Origin: Halosaccharopolyspora lacisalsi
Lineage (GTDB): Bacteria; Actinomycetota; Actinomycetes; Mycobacteriales; Pseudonocardiaceae
Assembly (NCBI RefSeq): GCF_014137975.1
Contig: NZ_JACGWZ010000004.1
Coordinates: 248,001-312,000, forward strand
Length of the DNA stretch: 64,000 bases
Reading direction: 5' to 3'
Within the stretch, counting starts at the first letter, position 1. Each line of letters begins with the position of its first letter. Shown here in pieces: positions 19,590 through 30,092 of the stretch. A model generated the notes under the pieces. The model worked only from the letters and a program-made list of their open reading frames with translations. It ran no database searches and was not told the DNA's origin. The translations under genes were made by a program, and so were the position numbers.

Positions 19590-20324
19590 ACTTTTACTCT
19601 GCTTCCCGCTGTGGACGTGGCCGAGGGCCAGGCTGTCCGGCTCGTGCAGGGCGCGGCCGGAACCGAAACTTCCTATGGTGATCCGCTGGAGGCCGCGCTG
19701 GCCTGGCAGCGCTCGGGCGCGGAGTGGATTCATCTGGTCGATCTCGACGCCGCCTTCGGGCGGGGGTCGAACCGTGAGCTGCTGGCCGACGTCGCTTCCG
19801 AGCTCGACGTTCGTGTCGAGCTCTCCGGAGGTATTCGCGACGACGCGTCGCTGAAGGCCGCCCTGGAAACGGGCTGCGCCCGGGTCAACCTCGGTACCGC
19901 CGCGCTGGAGGATCCGGACTGGGCCGACCGGGTGGTCGCCGAGCACGGTGAGCGTGTCGCCGTCGGTCTCGACGTGCGGATCACCGAGCACGGTCATCGG
20001 CTGGCGGCGCGCGGTTGGACGACCGACGGTGGCGACCTGTGGGAGGTGCTCGCCCGGCTGGACGCGGCGGGATGCCACCGCTACGTCGTCACCGACGTCA
20101 GCAAGGACGGCACCCTTCAGGGGCCGAACACGGAGCTGCTGCGTGAGGTCTGCTCCCGGACGCGGGCTCCTGTCGTGGCCTCCGGCGGAATCTCCACGCT
20201 CGAGGATCTGACCGAGTTGGCGAAGCTGGCACCACTCGGTCTGGAGGGCTCGATCGTGGGCAAGGCTCTCTACGCGGGCAACTTCACCCTGGAAGAAGCG
20301 CTGGCGGCCGTCGCCGATCACTGA
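19587..20324 (+). CDS. priA: Phosphoribosyl isomerase A (HisA/TrpF bifunctional type)
   Basis: (beta-alpha)8-barrel isomerase of 245 residues. In actinobacteria PriA converts both ProFAR (histidine) and phosphoribosyl anthranilate (tryptophan), replacing a separate trpF. Catalytic Asp in [12 protein letters not shown], phosphate-binding VELSGGIRD, second Asp in [14 protein letters not shown] and VVASGGIS are visible. No trpF is seen in this window although trpE, C, B and A are, consistent with the dual role but not proof. The impA gene that separates hisA from hisF in M. tuberculosis is absent. Confidence 0.93.
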   Translation: MTFTLLPAVDVAEGQAVRLVQGAAGTETSYGDPLEAALAWQRSGAEWIHLVDLDAAFGRGSNRELLADVASELDVRVELSGGIRDDASLKAALETGCARVNLGTAALEDPDWADRVVAEHGERVAVGLDVRITEHGHRLAARGWTTDGGDLWEVLARLDAAGCHRYVVTDVSKDGTLQGPNTELLREVCSRTRAPVVASGGISTLEDLTELAKLAPLGLEGSIVGKALYAGNFTLEEALAAVADH

Positions 20325-20359
20325 TCACGGCCCGCGCGTCGGCGAACCTGCGGGGTCCT

Positions 20360-20374
20360 TATCCTGGCAGTATG
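20360..20374 (+). promoter_or_regulatory. Leaderless-type promoter of hisF
   Basis: TATCCT at 20360-20365, then 6 nt, then ATG 20372. No Shine-Dalgarno; transcription would start at or next to the A of the start codon. Confidence 0.5.
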
Positions 20375-21145
20375 GCCGTTGCGGTGCGTGTGATTCCCTG
20401 CCTGGACGTCGATGCGGGACGAGTGGTCAAGGGCGTGAACTTCACCAACCTGGTGGATGCCGGCGATCCGGTGGAGCTCGCTCGTGCTTATGGCGTCGAG
20501 AGCGCCGACGAACTGACGTTCCTCGACGTCACGGCTTCCTCCGCGGACCGGGAGACCACCTACGAGGTGGTGCGTCGCACGGCCGAGCAGGTGTTCATCC
20601 CGCTGACCGTGGGAGGCGGTGTCCGCAGTCCCGAGGACATCGACCGGCTGCTGCGGGCCGGTGCGGACAAGGTCAGCCTGAACACCGCGGCCATCGCGCG
20701 CCCCGAACTGCTGCACGAGTCCTCGCAGCGGTTCGGCGCACAGTGCGTGGTGCTGTCGGTCGATGCCCGCCGAGTGCCGGAGGGGGAGACGCCGACCCCT
20801 TCGGGTTTCGAGGTCACCACGCACGGTGGTCGGAAAGGTACCGGGATCTGCGCCGTGGAGTGGGCGCGACGCGGTGAACGGCTCGGTGTCGGCGAGATCC
20901 TGCTGAACTCCATGGACGCCGACGGGACGAAGACCGGTTTCGATCTGGAGATGATCCGTGCCACGCGCGCCGAGGTGCGGGTACCGCTGATCGCGAGTGG
21001 TGGGGCCGGAGCTGTCGAGCACTTCGCGCCCGCCGTGCACGCCGGGGCCGACGCGGTGCTGGCCGCCAGCGTGTTCCACTTCGGCCAGTTGCGAATCAGT
21101 GAGGTCAAGGAAGCGATGCGTGCTGAGGGGATCACGGTACGGTGA
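20372..21145 (+). CDS. hisF: Imidazole glycerol phosphate synthase, cyclase subunit
   Basis: 257-residue barrel enzyme that, with HisH, converts PRFAR and ammonia to imidazole glycerol phosphate and AICAR. Family blocks: [19 protein letters not shown] (catalytic Asp), [31 protein letters not shown] (second Asp region) and [16 protein letters not shown] start, probably leaderless. Its end overlaps hisI by 4 nt. Confidence 0.97.
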   Translation: MAVAVRVIPCLDVDAGRVVKGVNFTNLVDAGDPVELARAYGVESADELTFLDVTASSADRETTYEVVRRTAEQVFIPLTVGGGVRSPEDIDRLLRAGADKVSLNTAAIARPELLHESSQRFGAQCVVLSVDARRVPEGETPTPSGFEVTTHGGRKGTGICAVEWARRGERLGVGEILLNSMDADGTKTGFDLEMIRATRAEVRVPLIASGGAGAVEHFAPAVHAGADAVLAASVFHFGQLRISEVKEAMRAEGITVR

Positions 21146-21516
21146 GCGAGGAGAGCGGGCTGGCCCCGGAAATCGCGGCACGGCTCAAACGCAACGAGGA
21201 CGGACTCGTCGCCGTCGTCGTCCAGCAGCGCGGCACCGGTGAGGTGCTCATGATGGCGTGGATGGACGATGCCGCGTTGCAGCACACGCTGACGACCCGG
21301 CGAGGCACGTACTACTCGCGCAGCCGTGGCCAGCGCTGGGTCAAGGGGGAAACCTCCGGGCACACGCAGTACGTGCACGAAGTGCGCCTGGACTGCGACG
21401 GGGACACGGTGCTGCTCGTGGTCGACCAGCGGGACGGGGCCTGCCACACAGGCGATCACACGTGCTTCGACGCCGACCTGCTGCTCGGTCCGGAGGAAGA
21501 GCACGCCTTCGGGTGA
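21142..21516 (+). CDS. hisI: Phosphoribosyl-AMP cyclohydrolase
   Basis: Hydrolyses the adenine ring of phosphoribosyl-AMP. 124 residues: the single-domain cyclohydrolase form, with the pyrophosphohydrolase (hisE) encoded elsewhere. Zinc/magnesium-binding features DCDGDTVLL and [11 protein letters not shown], plus MMAWMD and [15 protein letters not shown], identify it. GTG start in a GTGA overlap with hisF. Last gene of the his cluster. Confidence 0.97.
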   Translation: MSEESGLAPEIAARLKRNEDGLVAVVVQQRGTGEVLMMAWMDDAALQHTLTTRRGTYYSRSRGQRWVKGETSGHTQYVHEVRLDCDGDTVLLVVDQRDGACHTGDHTCFDADLLLGPEEEHAFG

Positions 21517-21546
21517 GCTCCCGGGTCGTTTCGCCGGACACCGCCG

Positions 21547-22179
21547 TCACTCACCGGACACCCCGGTGAGATCCCCGGTGAGGTAGCGCTGCAAGGTGGG
21601 GGCGATCGCGGCGATGACGGTGCCGTGGTCGGCCGAGGCCAGTGGTTCGAGCTTGACCACGTAGCGCATCATTCCCAGCCCCGAGATCTGCGAGCCGCAC
21701 AGCGCCGCCCGTAGCTGGGGTTGGTCCATTCCCAGCGCCGTGATCAGCCTGCCGAAGAGCAGGGTGGTGACGAACTCGCGGAGCATCCGCCCGGCCGTGT
21801 CATGGGTCGCGACGCTGCGGACCAGAGCGATGAACTGGCCGCCGCCCGCGGTGTCCCACGCGGTCAGGAACTCGCGCACCATGCGCTCGGCAAGCCGCTC
21901 GGGGTCCCCCTCCAGCAGGTGCGACAGGACCTCGCGGGGATCGAAGGGCAGGGATATCGAAGCGGTGAACAGTCCTGCCTTGCTGCCGAACCAGTGGTTG
22001 ACCATGGCCGGGTCGACACCGGCTCGGGTGGCGATCGCGCGAACGGTGGCGCCGTTGTAGCCCTGCTCCACGAAGATCTCCCTGGCGGCCTCCAACAGCG
22101 CCGCGCGGGTGTCCTCTCCACCCGAGCGCCTGCCCCGGCGGCGCGGCGCGTCGGAGCCGTCACCTCGGTCGCTGTTCAC
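21547..22179 (-). CDS. TetR-family transcriptional regulator
   Basis: 210 residues. The N-terminal helix-turn-helix (ILVEQGYNGATVRAIATRAGVDPAMVNHWFGSK-like region, about 30-75) is canonical TetR, preceded by an acidic/basic linker. The C-terminal ligand domain gives no ligand clue. It converges on hisI with 30 bp between, and its 5' side abuts the tnpB element. No divergent target gene remains next to it, so the original regulon partner may have been displaced by the insertion. Confidence 0.85.
   Translation of the reverse strand: MNSDRGDGSDAPRRRGRRSGGEDTRAALLEAAREIFVEQGYNGATVRAIATRAGVDPAMVNHWFGSKAGLFTASISLPFDPREVLSHLLEGDPERLAERMVREFLTAWDTAGGGQFIALVRSVATHDTAGRMLREFVTTLLFGRLITALGMDQPQLRAALCGSQISGLGMMRYVVKLEPLASADHGTVIAAIAPTLQRYLTGDLTGVSGE
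21551..21569. terminator. Short hairpin at hisI/TetR convergence
   Basis: TCACCGG (21551-21557) pairs with CCGGTGA (21563-21569) around ACACC. It lies at the end of the TetR gene and downstream of hisI. No T-tract. Confidence 0.35.
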
Positions 22180-22201
22180 CTTTTCTCCAATCGGCGGAAG
22201 T

Positions 22202-23582
22202 CCCGGCGTTCACGCCGGGGAGGAACCGATCCCGAGTGGTTCCGGGCGACCACGCACCCGCGCTTACTCGTGATCGATTGTCGTGTAAATTGAGCGGCAT
22301 GCGGACGGCGTACAAGTGCCGGGCCTACCCGGACTCCGAACAGGCGGCCCAGTTGGGCCGCACGTTCGGCTGTGTGCGCCTTGTGTGGAACAAGACCCTC
22401 GACGCGCGGCATCGTCGCTACCACGTCGAAGGCCGCACAATCTCGTACAAGGAGACGGACGCGCAGCTCGCCGCGTGGAAGCGCACCGATGAGCTGGCGT
22501 TCCTGTCGGAAGTGTCGTCGGTGCCGTTGCAGCAGACGCTGCGGCACCAGCACACCGCGTACCAGAACTTCTTCGCCGGACGGGCGAAGTATCCGCGGTT
22601 CAAGAACCGCACCGGCAAGCAGTCGGCGCACTACACCCGCAGTGCCTTCAAGCTGCGTAACGGGCAGTTGACGTTGGCGAAGCAGTCGACTCCATTGCGG
22701 TTCGTGTGGTCGTGGCCCGGCATCGACCCGGCCACAATCAACCCCACGACGGTCATCGTCTCCCGTGAGCCGGACGGGCGCTGGTACGTGACGTTCGCCG
22801 TGGACACCGACGATTCCGAACCGGCCGCGCCGACCGGCGAATCCATCGGTATCGATCTCGGGGTGAAAGACTTCGCGGTGCTGTCTACCGGCGAGACCAT
22901 CGCCAATCCGAAGCACCTGGACCGCAAGGCCCGCAACCTCGCCCGCTACCAGCGGCGCATGGCCCGCAAGCAGAAGGGCAGCGCGAACCGGCGCAAAGCC
23001 AAGCGCAAGGTGGCCCGCGCGCACCGCAAGGTCCGGCACGCCCGCGCGGACTTCCTGCACCGCACCACCACGAACCTGGTGCGCCGGGCCGACACGATCG
23101 CCATCGAAGACCTCAACGTGTCCGGCATGACCAGCAGCGCTCGCGGAACCCGCGAACAGCCCGGCCGCAACGTGAAGCAGAAGTCCGGACTCAACCGGCG
23201 CGTCCTGGACGCGCCGCTGGGCGAGTTCCGGCGCCAACTGGAGTACAAGACCACCCGCGCGGGCAAGACCCTGGCCGTCATCGACCGCTGGTACCCGTCC
23301 AGCAAAACGTGCTCCGCGTGTGGGCACCTGCTGAACATGCTGAAGCTCTCTACCCGGACATGGACGTGCCCGGGATGCCGCACCCGACACGATCGGGACG
23401 TGAACGCGGCCAAGAACATCCTTGCCGCTGGTCGAGCGGTAGTCGGGCAACAGCCGGGCGAAGCCTGTGGAGTTGACGTGAGTCCGCAAGGGTCCTCCCT
23501 TCGGCAGTCGGCGTCGAAGCAGGAACTTTCGGGCGCGAGCCCGAAGGGAATCCCCGCCCTTCAGGGCGGGGAGGCAGTCAAC
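22202..23582 (+). mobile_element. tnpB-only IS200/IS605-like insertion element
   Basis: The span is bounded by two similar subterminal hairpins. On the left, CCCGGCG-TTCA-CGCCGGG (22202-22219) is followed by GGAGGA. On the right, CCCCGCCC-TTCA-GGGCGGGG (23552-23571) is followed by AGGCAGTCAA. Both share the TTCA loop. Between them lies one tnpB gene and no tnpA transposase, so the element is non-autonomous (IS1341 type). The exact left boundary is uncertain; the right end is probably at or just after the TCAA at about 23582. It separates hisI/TetR from trpE. Confidence 0.65.
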
Positions 23583-23594
23583 CGGCTATCGTGA
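22299..23594 (+). CDS. tnpB: TnpB RNA-guided endonuclease
   Basis: Full-length TnpB of 431 residues. N-terminal helical/WED region, then Ruv[14 protein letters not shown] with catalytic Asp, a basic bridge-helix region ([17 protein letters not shown]), Ruv[14 protein letters not shown] with Glu, the zinc finger CSACG...CPGC and Ruv[16 protein letters not shown] with Asp. All three catalytic acids are present, so it looks active. TnpB cleaves DNA using an RNA from the element's right end. The last 40 or so codons read through the putative guide-scaffold region and element end. ATG 22299 chosen because it begins the conserved [11 protein letters not shown] block. Confidence 0.93.
   Translation: MRTAYKCRAYPDSEQAAQLGRTFGCVRLVWNKTLDARHRRYHVEGRTISYKETDAQLAAWKRTDELAFLSEVSSVPLQQTLRHQHTAYQNFFAGRAKYPRFKNRTGKQSAHYTRSAFKLRNGQLTLAKQSTPLRFVWSWPGIDPATINPTTVIVSREPDGRWYVTFAVDTDDSEPAAPTGESIGIDLGVKDFAVLSTGETIANPKHLDRKARNLARYQRRMARKQKGSANRRKAKRKVARAHRKVRHARADFLHRTTTNLVRRADTIAIEDLNVSGMTSSARGTREQPGRNVKQKSGLNRRVLDAPLGEFRRQLEYKTTRAGKTLAVIDRWYPSSKTCSACGHLLNMLKLSTRTWTCPGCRTRHDRDVNAAKNILAAGRAVVGQQPGEACGVDVSPQGSSLRQSASKQELSGASPKGIPALQGGEAVNRLS
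23440..23582 (+). ncRNA. Putative omega/reRNA scaffold of TnpB
   Basis: In this family the guide RNA overlaps the 3' end of tnpB and finishes at the right-end hairpin. Here the region is rich in paired segments, e.g. TTTCGGGCGCGAGCCCGAAG and the terminal CCCCGCCC/GGGCGGGG stem. The guide would be read from about 23583 onward. The 5' limit is a guess. Confidence 0.45.
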
Positions 23595-23671
23595 CCGCCC
23601 GCTCCCACGAGCGTGTACACGGGTCCCATGCGGCAAGTGGGTGCTCGAAGCCACCGGGCACAATGGCGGGC

Positions 23672-25261
23672 ATGGTCGGCGACGGTGACATCGGCGGTAT
23701 CAGTCCCTCCAGTGCCGAGTTCCGCGAGCTTGCCTCCGGGCACAGGGTCATCCCGGTCGTGCGGCGGTTGCTCGCGGACGGTGAGACCCCGCTGGAGGTG
23801 TATCGCAAACTGGCCGGTGAGCGCACGGGTACCTTTCTGTTCGAATCCGCCGAGAACGGACGCTCGTGGTCACGCTGGTCGTTCATCGGGGCCCGCAGCG
23901 AAGCGGCGCTGACCGTCAGGGACGGTGAGGCGTGCTGGACGGGAACGCCGCCCGTGGGACTGCCCGAGGGGGGTGATCCGGTGGAGGCGTTGCGCGAGAC
24001 CGTGCGGCTGTTGCACACCGACCCGCTTCCGGGGCTTCCGCCGTTGACCGGGGGGATGATCGGCTACCTCGGCTACGACGCGGTGCGCAGGTTGGAGCGG
24101 TTGCCGGAGGACACCGAGGACGATCTGCAGATCCCCGAGATGGTCATGCTGCTGGCCACCGACCTGGCGGCCCTGGACCACCACGAGGGCACGATCACGT
24201 TGATCGCCAACGCGGTGAACTGGGACGACAGTCCCGATCGGGTCGACGCCGCCCATGCGGACGCGGTGCGCAGGCTGGACGAGATGACCGCTTTGCTGGG
24301 GACTCCTTCGGAGTCCACGGTGGCGACGTTCTCCCGGCCCGAACCGCAGTTCACCCGCCGCCGTTCCCCCGCGGAACACCACGCGGCCGTGGAGGAGGCC
24401 AAGGAGGCCATCCAGGCGGGAGAGGCGTTCCAGGTCGTGGTCTCGCAGCGGTTCGACATGCCGACCACCGCCGATTCGCTGGACGTGTACCGGATGCTGC
24501 GCACCAGCAACCCCAGTCCGTACATGTACCTGCTGAGGCTGCAGGACCCCGGGGGAGGGGCCCCCTTCGACATCGTCGGCTCCAGCCCCGAATCCCTGGT
24601 GACGGTGCGCGACGGCCAGGCGACCACCCACCCCATCGCGGGTACCCGGTGGCGCGGTGGTGACGAGGACGAGGACGCCCGACTGGAGAAGGAACTGATC
24701 AATGACGACAAGGAGCGTGCCGAGCACCTGATGCTCGTCGATCTCGGTCGCAACGATCTCGGTCGGGTGTGCCGGCCGGGCTCGGTCCGCCCGGTGGACT
24801 TCTTCCGCGTCGAGCGCTACAGCCACGTCATGCACATCGTGTCCACGGTCTCCGGGAAACTGGCCGAAGGCTACAGCGCCTTGGACGCGATCACCGCGTG
24901 CTTCCCCGCCGGTACCCTGTCCGGAGCACCCAAGCCGCGCGCGCTGGAACTGATCGAGCGACTCGAACCGACCCGACGCGCCCAGTACGGGGGCATCGTC
25001 GGCTACCTCGACTTCGCCGGTGACGCCGACACCGCCATCGCGATCCGCACGGCACTGGTCCGCGACGGTACGGCTTCCGTGCAGTCCGGCGGTGGCATCG
25101 TCGCCGACTCCGACCCGGTCGCCGAGGACCAGGAGTGCCTGAACAAGGCCAGAGCGGTGCTCAACGCGGTGGCCACCGCCGAGACCCTGCGGCACCCGAG
25201 TTCAGCCGAGAACGACCAGCGTCCAGCGGGAGAGCAACGTGATCACCCGGCAGGAACCTGA
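23672..25261 (+). CDS. trpE: Anthranilate synthase component I
   Basis: Converts chorismate and ammonia to anthranilate, first step of tryptophan synthesis. About 529 residues from ATG 23672; ATG 23663 is an alternative and the open frame extends further upstream. A CACAAT -10-like hexamer lies 7 nt before 23672. The LFESAE segment corresponds to the tryptophan feedback site; [40 protein letters not shown] and [15 protein letters not shown] are chorismate-binding blocks. The trpG glutaminase and trpD are not in the window. The gene begins about 90 bp after the right end of the tnpB element. Confidence 0.93.
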   Translation: MVGDGDIGGISPSSAEFRELASGHRVIPVVRRLLADGETPLEVYRKLAGERTGTFLFESAENGRSWSRWSFIGARSEAALTVRDGEACWTGTPPVGLPEGGDPVEALRETVRLLHTDPLPGLPPLTGGMIGYLGYDAVRRLERLPEDTEDDLQIPEMVMLLATDLAALDHHEGTITLIANAVNWDDSPDRVDAAHADAVRRLDEMTALLGTPSESTVATFSRPEPQFTRRRSPAEHHAAVEEAKEAIQAGEAFQVVVSQRFDMPTTADSLDVYRMLRTSNPSPYMYLLRLQDPGGGAPFDIVGSSPESLVTVRDGQATTHPIAGTRWRGGDEDEDARLEKELINDDKERAEHLMLVDLGRNDLGRVCRPGSVRPVDFFRVERYSHVMHIVSTVSGKLAEGYSALDAITACFPAGTLSGAPKPRALELIERLEPTRRAQYGGIVGYLDFAGDADTAIAIRTALVRDGTASVQSGGGIVADSDPVAEDQECLNKARAVLNAVATAETLRHPSSAENDQRPAGEQRDHPAGT

Positions 25262-25862
25262 GAAAACCGGTAGTTCCGGAACGCGTCGCCCGTTGCCGGT
25301 CGTGATCGTGCTCATGCTGGCGACCGCGGCGCTGCTCTGGGGCGCCAGTGCCCTCGACTGGGGTGTCCGTCGTTACGGCACGCCCTTCACCGGGGAGAAG
25401 ACGTTCACCGCCACCGGTGCGATGGTGCGGCCCGAACTCGGTCCGCTGGCTCTGGCCACGCTGGCCGCCATCGCCGCCGTTCTCGCCACCGGTGGCTGGA
25501 TGCGCCGACTGATCGGGATGCTCGTCGTCGCCGAGGGCGGTCTGCTCGGGTGGCGCGTCGTGGACTGGTATCTCCGGGGGCGTCCCCTGCCGATGGGCGA
25601 GGTGCCCGCGGGGAGCACCCCACTGGGACCTGCGTCGGTGAGTCCTTTCGGTCCACTGCTCGTGGTGGCCGCGGCGTTGGTGCTGGTGACGGCGGGACTG
25701 GTGGCCGCGCTGTACGCGCGGCGGATGCCGGCGATGGGGGCGAAGTACTCCGCCCCGAAGGCGGCCAAGCAGGAGTCCCGGGATCCGGACCGGCGACTGT
25801 GGGACGCCCTGGACCAGGGCGAGGACCCCACCGAGTCGGCCGACCCACAACAGCGCCCGTGA
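25239..25862 (+). CDS. Trp-operon-associated membrane protein
   Basis: 207-residue protein with four membrane helices, first at about residues 19-37, in the position and size of the TIGR02234 family (M. tuberculosis Rv1610), found between trpE and trpC in many actinobacteria. GTG start overlaps the end of trpE by 23 bp, behind GGAGAG. Hydrophilic charged C-terminus ([16 protein letters not shown]) probably cytoplasmic. Function unestablished; a role in tryptophan metabolism is inferred only from its conserved neighbourhood. Confidence 0.88.
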   Translation: MITRQEPEKTGSSGTRRPLPVVIVLMLATAALLWGASALDWGVRRYGTPFTGEKTFTATGAMVRPELGPLALATLAAIAAVLATGGWMRRLIGMLVVAEGGLLGWRVVDWYLRGRPLPMGEVPAGSTPLGPASVSPFGPLLVVAAALVLVTAGLVAALYARRMPAMGAKYSAPKAAKQESRDPDRRLWDALDQGEDPTESADPQQRP

Positions 25863-25882
25863 TGACTCGAACCCCTGCTCGC

Positions 25883-25908
25883 GGGCCGGTGAACCGATTC
25901 ACCGGCCC
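25883..25908 (+). terminator. Strong hairpin terminator between trpE unit and trpC unit
   Basis: GGGCCGGTGAA (25883-25893) pairs perfectly over 11 bp with TTCACCGGCCC (25898-25908) around a CCGA tetraloop. It lies 20 bp after the membrane-protein stop, so trpE and trpCBA are probably separate transcription units. Confidence 0.7.
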
Positions 25909-25985
25909 TGTGTCCAGGGAACAAGGTCCTTGCTGCGCTGGGACGTTGGACCGCCCCCTCGATCGGTGGCTACATCACACGGGTT

Positions 25986-25991
25986 TAGCAT
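25986..25991 (+). promoter_or_regulatory. Candidate -10 of trpCBA promoter
   Basis: TAGCAT at 25986-25991, preceded by TT, about 35 nt before the small ORF that leads into trpC. No clear -35. Confidence 0.35.
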
Positions 25992-26027
25992 CGAGGTGCG
26001 ACCGGCACGGCGGGGAAGGGGAGTGTC

Positions 26028-26123
26028 GTGAGCGAGCGCAATGAATACATCTGCGCCTGTGACAATGTGCGAGTGCGTATCCTGCCAGCGCCGCGATCGG
26101 CCCGAGGCGAGGTGCTCGCGTGA
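26028..26123 (+). CDS. Candidate 31-aa leader ORF coupled to trpC
   Basis: A GTG at 26028, about 6 nt after a purine-rich GGGGAAGGGGAG ribosome site, opens 31 codons with three Cys-containing positions (YICACDN) and no Trp codon. Its TGA overlaps the trpC GTG start in a GTGA arrangement. It lies between the terminator after the trpE unit and trpC. The strong ribosome site and overlap suggest that it is translated and delivers ribosomes to trpC. Being Trp-free, it is not a classical attenuator peptide. It could instead be an accidental frame. Confidence 0.45.
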   Translation: MSERNEYICACDNVRVRILPAPRSARGEVLA

Positions 26124-26932
26124 GCGTTCTGGACACCATCATCGACGATGTTCGTGAGGACATGGCGGTTCGTGAGTCCGCCGTTCCTTTCGAGGAGATC
26201 AAGCGGCGTTCCGCCGCGGCACCACCACCACGCGACGCCTGGGCCGCGTTGCAGGCGTCCGGTGTGGGGGTGATCGCCGAAGTCAAGCGGCGCAGCCCCT
26301 CCAAGGGCGACCTGGCCGACATCGGCGAGCCCGAGGACCTGGCAGTGGACTACGCGCAGGCGGGCGCGCGCGTGATCAGCGTGCTCACCGAATCGCGTCG
26401 GTTCGGCGGGTCCCTGGCCGATTTCGACGCCGTTCGCTCCAGAGTGAGCGTGCCCTTGCTGCGCAAGGACTTCATCGTCAGCCCGTACCAGGTGCACGAG
26501 GCCCGTGCCCACGGTGCCGACATGGTGCTGCTCATCGTGGCGGCTCTGGAGCAGAACGCGCTGGAAGCGCTCATGGACCGGGTCGAATCGCTGGGCATGG
26601 TGGCGCTGGTGGAGGTGCACAACGCCGAGGAGGCCGACCGGGCGCTGGAAGCCGGTGCCAAGATCATCGGCATCAACGCGCGCAACCTGCACACGCTGGA
26701 GGTGGACCGAGAGGTCTTCGGCCGCATCGCCCCGGGACTGCCCGCCGGGGTGCTCAAGGTCGCCGAGTCAGGCGTGCGCGGCCCCAGCGACCTCATGGCC
26801 TACGCGGGATCCGGCGCCGATGCGGTGCTGGTCGGCGAGGGCCTGGTGACCAGTGAAAACCCGAGGACGGCGCTGAATCAGCTGGTCACGGCAGGTTCGC
26901 ATCCGGCGTGCCCGCGGCCGAGCCGGGGATAG
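26120..26932 (+). CDS. trpC: Indole-3-glycerol phosphate synthase
   Basis: 270-residue barrel enzyme forming indole-glycerol phosphate from CdRP. Signature blocks: [15 protein letters not shown] (catalytic Lys/Glu and phosphate site), [56 protein letters not shown] and [12 protein letters not shown]. Single-domain form without a TrpF domain, consistent with PriA doing that step. GTG start is coupled to the preceding small ORF. Confidence 0.97.
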   Translation: MSVLDTIIDDVREDMAVRESAVPFEEIKRRSAAAPPPRDAWAALQASGVGVIAEVKRRSPSKGDLADIGEPEDLAVDYAQAGARVISVLTESRRFGGSLADFDAVRSRVSVPLLRKDFIVSPYQVHEARAHGADMVLLIVAALEQNALEALMDRVESLGMVALVEVHNAEEADRALEAGAKIIGINARNLHTLEVDREVFGRIAPGLPAGVLKVAESGVRGPSDLMAYAGSGADAVLVGEGLVTSENPRTALNQLVTAGSHPACPRPSRG

Positions 26933-26942
26933 GAGAAGTGTG

Positions 26943-28187
26943 ATGACCAGCCGGAGCACTGCCGTACCGGAAGGGCACGACCCCGACGAGCGCGGGCATT
27001 TCGGCCCCTACGGCGGACGGTTCATGCCGGAGGCGCTGATCGGAGCTCAGGACGAGCTCGCCGCCGAGTACGAGAAGGCCCAGCGCGATCCTGAGTTCGT
27101 CGCGGAACTGGATCACCTGCTGCGGGAGTACGCGGGGCGTCCGTCCCGGCTGACCGAGGCGAAGCGCTTCGCCGAGCACGCCGGTGGGGCGCGGATCCTG
27201 CTCAAACGCGAGGACCTCAACCACACCGGCTCCCACAAGATCAATAACGTGCTCGGCCAGGCACTGCTGGTTCGGCGCATGGGCAAGCGGCGAGTGATCG
27301 CCGAGACCGGCGCGGGACAGCACGGTGTCGCCACCGCGACGGCCTGTGCGCTACTCGACCTCGACTGCGTCATCTACATGGGCAAGGTCGACACCGAACG
27401 CCAGGCGCTCAACGTGGCCCGGATGCGGCTGCTGGGCGCCGAGGTGCGGCCGGTGGCCCACGGGTCGGCCACGTTGAAGGACGCCATCAACGAGGCCCTG
27501 CGCGACTGGGTCACCAACGTCGACCACACGCACTACCTGCTCGGTACGGCGGCCGGAGGCCACCCGTTCCCGATGATGGTGCGCAACCTGCACAAGGTCA
27601 TCGGCGAGGAGGCCCGGCAACAGACGTTGGAGATGACCGGGAGACTGCCGGACGCGGTCGCGGCCTGCGTCGGCGGTGGGTCCAACGCGATCGGCATCTT
27701 CCACGGTTTCCTCGACGATCCCGGCGTCCGCCTGGTCGGCTTCGAGCCGGGTGGGCACGGACTCGCCAGCGGTTCCCACGGCGCGACCCTGTCCCAGGGC
27801 AGCCCCGGAACCCTGCACGGGGCGCGCTCCTACCTGCTGCAGGACGAGGACGGTCAGATCGCCGAGGCGTACTCGATCTCGGCGGGCCTGGACTACCCCG
27901 GAGTCGGTCCGGAGCACTCGTGGCTCAAGGACTCCGGGCGTGCGGAGTACCGGGTCGTGGACGACGACGAGGCGATGAAGGCCTTCGAGGTGCTCTCCCG
28001 CACCGAGGGCATCATCCCGGCCATCGAGTCCGCCCACGCGCTGGCCGGTGCGATGCGGCTCGGCCGCGAGCTCGGCCCGGAGGGCGTCGTGACGGTCAAC
28101 CTGTCCGGGCGCGGCGACAAGGACATGGACACGGCGGCGAAGTACTTCGGGCTGGTTCCCGAGACCGAGCAGGAGGACACCCGGTGA
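26943..28187 (+). CDS. trpB: Tryptophan synthase beta chain
   Basis: PLP enzyme joining indole and serine, 414 residues. [15 protein letters not shown] near the N-terminus, PLP lysine in [30 protein letters not shown], the phosphate-binding [11 protein letters not shown] and the C-terminal NLSGRGDKD are all present: the canonical TrpB1 form that partners with TrpA. ATG 26943 follows AGGAGA with good spacing; an in-frame GTG immediately precedes it. Its stop overlaps trpA. Confidence 0.97.
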   Translation: MTSRSTAVPEGHDPDERGHFGPYGGRFMPEALIGAQDELAAEYEKAQRDPEFVAELDHLLREYAGRPSRLTEAKRFAEHAGGARILLKREDLNHTGSHKINNVLGQALLVRRMGKRRVIAETGAGQHGVATATACALLDLDCVIYMGKVDTERQALNVARMRLLGAEVRPVAHGSATLKDAINEALRDWVTNVDHTHYLLGTAAGGHPFPMMVRNLHKVIGEEARQQTLEMTGRLPDAVAACVGGGSNAIGIFHGFLDDPGVRLVGFEPGGHGLASGSHGATLSQGSPGTLHGARSYLLQDEDGQIAEAYSISAGLDYPGVGPEHSWLKDSGRAEYRVVDDDEAMKAFEVLSRTEGIIPAIESAHALAGAMRLGRELGPEGVVTVNLSGRGDKDMDTAAKYFGLVPETEQEDTR

Positions 28188-28981
28188 GTCTGCACGAGGT
28201 TTTCACGGCGTGTTCGGACCGCGCCGCCCTGATCGGCTACCTTCCGGCCGGCTATCCCACGGTCGAGGGGTCCAAGGACCTGCTGAAGGCCATGATCTCC
28301 GGTGCCTCCGAGAGCCCCGGCTGCGACATCGTCGAGGTGGGACTGCCCTACTCCGACCCCGTGATCGACGGCCCCACCATCCAGGACGCCACGCACCAGG
28401 CCCTGCAGGCCGGGTTTCGGGTCCGCGACCTGTTCGACGTGGTCACCTCCGCCGCCGAGGCCGGGGGGAATCCGGTGGTGATGACCTACTGGAACCCCGT
28501 TCACCGCTACGGCCCCGACGCGTTCGCCCGTGACCTGCGTGCGGCGGGGGCGCTCGGCGTCATCACTCCGGACCTCATCCCGGACGAGGCCGACGACTGG
28601 CTGGAGGCCACCGGCACGCACGGGCTGGATCGCATCTTCCTGGTCGCCCCGTCCTCCACAGAGCAACGGCTGGCCCTGACGGCCAAGGCCAGCTCCGGTT
28701 TCGTCTACGCCACCTCGGTGATGGGCGTGACCGGAGCCCGCGACTCCGTCGGAGACGCGGCGGCCGGGCTGGTCGCGCGCACTCGCGCCCACACGGACCT
28801 GCCGGTCGGGGTGGGGCTCGGAGTGCGTTCGGCGGAACAGGCCGCCGAAGTCTCCGCCTTCGCCGACGGCGTGATCGTCGGTTCCGCCTTCATCTCCCGC
28901 GCCGAGCAGCAGGGCACGGACGGGGTCGCCGAGTTCGCGGCCGATCTCGGCAGGGGGGTCCGGGGCGTCCGGGCGCGGTGA
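28184..28981 (+). CDS. trpA: Tryptophan synthase alpha chain
   Basis: Cleaves indole-glycerol phosphate to indole, passed through a tunnel to TrpB. 265 residues. The catalytic Glu in [20 protein letters not shown] and Asp region further on, plus [15 protein letters not shown] and [10 protein letters not shown], are diagnostic. GTG start in a GTGA overlap with trpB ensures coupled synthesis of the two subunits. lgt follows after 48 bp. Confidence 0.97.
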   Translation: MSLHEVFTACSDRAALIGYLPAGYPTVEGSKDLLKAMISGASESPGCDIVEVGLPYSDPVIDGPTIQDATHQALQAGFRVRDLFDVVTSAAEAGGNPVVMTYWNPVHRYGPDAFARDLRAAGALGVITPDLIPDEADDWLEATGTHGLDRIFLVAPSSTEQRLALTAKASSGFVYATSVMGVTGARDSVGDAAAGLVARTRAHTDLPVGVGLGVRSAEQAAEVSAFADGVIVGSAFISRAEQQGTDGVAEFAADLGRGVRGVRAR

Positions 28982-29016
28982 GTGGAACCGGCGGTCGGGG
29001 TCGCGCGGTGAGCAGA

Positions 29017-29032
29017 TACGGTTGACACCGTG
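29017..29032 (+). promoter_or_regulatory. Near-leaderless promoter candidate of lgt
   Basis: TACGGT at 29017-29022 precedes GTG 29030 by 7 nt and there is no Shine-Dalgarno. Confidence 0.35.
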
Positions 29033-30067
29033 ACTGCCCCGGTTTCCGCCTCGGCGACCATGTTCCTGGCCAACATCCCCAGTCCTGACCGGGGAGTCTG
29101 GTACCTCGGTCCCGTTCCCATCCGTGCGTACGCCCTCTGCATCATCGTGGGCATCGTGGTGGCGATCCTCTGGGGCGACCGCAGGTGGATGGCTCGTGGC
29201 GGCCGCAAGGGGACGGTCACCGACATCGCGGTGTTCGCGGTGCCGTTCGGTCTCGTCGGCGGTCGCCTCTACCACGTGGCCACCGACTACTGGCGCTACT
29301 TCGGGCCGGGCAAGAACCCGCTGGACATCTTCAAGGTCTGGGAAGGCGGCCTGGGCATCTGGGGCGCGGTCGCGCTGGGCGCGGTCGGCGCGTGGATCGG
29401 CTGTCGCCGCCGTGGTGTGCCGCTTCCGGCCTTCGCCGACGCCATCGCGCCCGGCCTCGTGCTGGCCCAAGCGATCGGCAGGCTCGGCAACTGGTTCAAC
29501 CAGGAGCTCTACGGGGGAGCGACCGATCTGCCGTGGGGCCTGGAGATCTACCATCGCATCGATCCCCAGACCGGAGTGACCGCCCCGGTCACCGGTGTCG
29601 CCGTCGACACCGCCAACCCGGTCGCCGTGGTGCATCCGACGTTCCTCTACGAGCTGCTGTGGAACGTGCTGATCGCCCTGCTGCTGGTGTGGGCCGACCG
29701 CAAGTTCCGCATGGGGCACGGCAGGGTGTTCGCGCTCTACGTCGCCGGCTACACGGCGGGGCGCACCTGGATCGAGACGATGCGCACGGATCCGGCCTCG
29801 ACCCCCTTCGACCTCGGCATCCGCATCAACGTCTACGTCTCGGTCGGTGTCTTCCTGCTCGCCGTGCTGTACCTGGTGCTGATCCGGGGCAAGCGCGAGG
29901 ATCCCGGGCTGCTGCGCGGCAAGCCCCTGCCCGACGACCCCGATCCGGATGAACAGGATCCGGTCACCGACGGGACGCGGGACACCGGGGATACCACCGC
30001 CAGCGGCGCGGGGAGCTCCGAGAAGTCCGAGGCGGAGCCGGACACCGAACGCCACGACCGGGGCTAG
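29030..30067 (+). CDS. lgt: Prolipoprotein diacylglyceryl transferase
   Basis: Membrane enzyme that transfers diacylglycerol to the lipobox cysteine of prolipoproteins, first step of lipoprotein maturation. 345 residues with about seven membrane helices. The Lgt signature [13 protein letters not shown], the essential Arg/His region [11 protein letters not shown] and [19 protein letters not shown] are present. The last 60 residues are a hydrophilic, acidic, low-complexity cytoplasmic tail, common in actinobacteria. Conserved position after trpA. The lipoproteins encoded here (ABC receptors) would be its substrates. Confidence 0.96.
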   Translation: MTAPVSASATMFLANIPSPDRGVWYLGPVPIRAYALCIIVGIVVAILWGDRRWMARGGRKGTVTDIAVFAVPFGLVGGRLYHVATDYWRYFGPGKNPLDIFKVWEGGLGIWGAVALGAVGAWIGCRRRGVPLPAFADAIAPGLVLAQAIGRLGNWFNQELYGGATDLPWGLEIYHRIDPQTGVTAPVTGVAVDTANPVAVVHPTFLYELLWNVLIALLLVWADRKFRMGHGRVFALYVAGYTAGRTWIETMRTDPASTPFDLGIRINVYVSVGVFLLAVLYLVLIRGKREDPGLLRGKPLPDDPDPDEQDPVTDGTRDTGDTTASGAGSSEKSEAEPDTERHDRG

Positions 30068-30092
30068 GGCCAGCTGGATATATAGCGCTTCC

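Noticed and set aside
23591-23671. Upstream start for trpE overlapping tnpB
   Set aside because: The extra residues are not typical of TrpE and would be encoded by the element's flank; downstream ATGs fit the conserved N-terminus.
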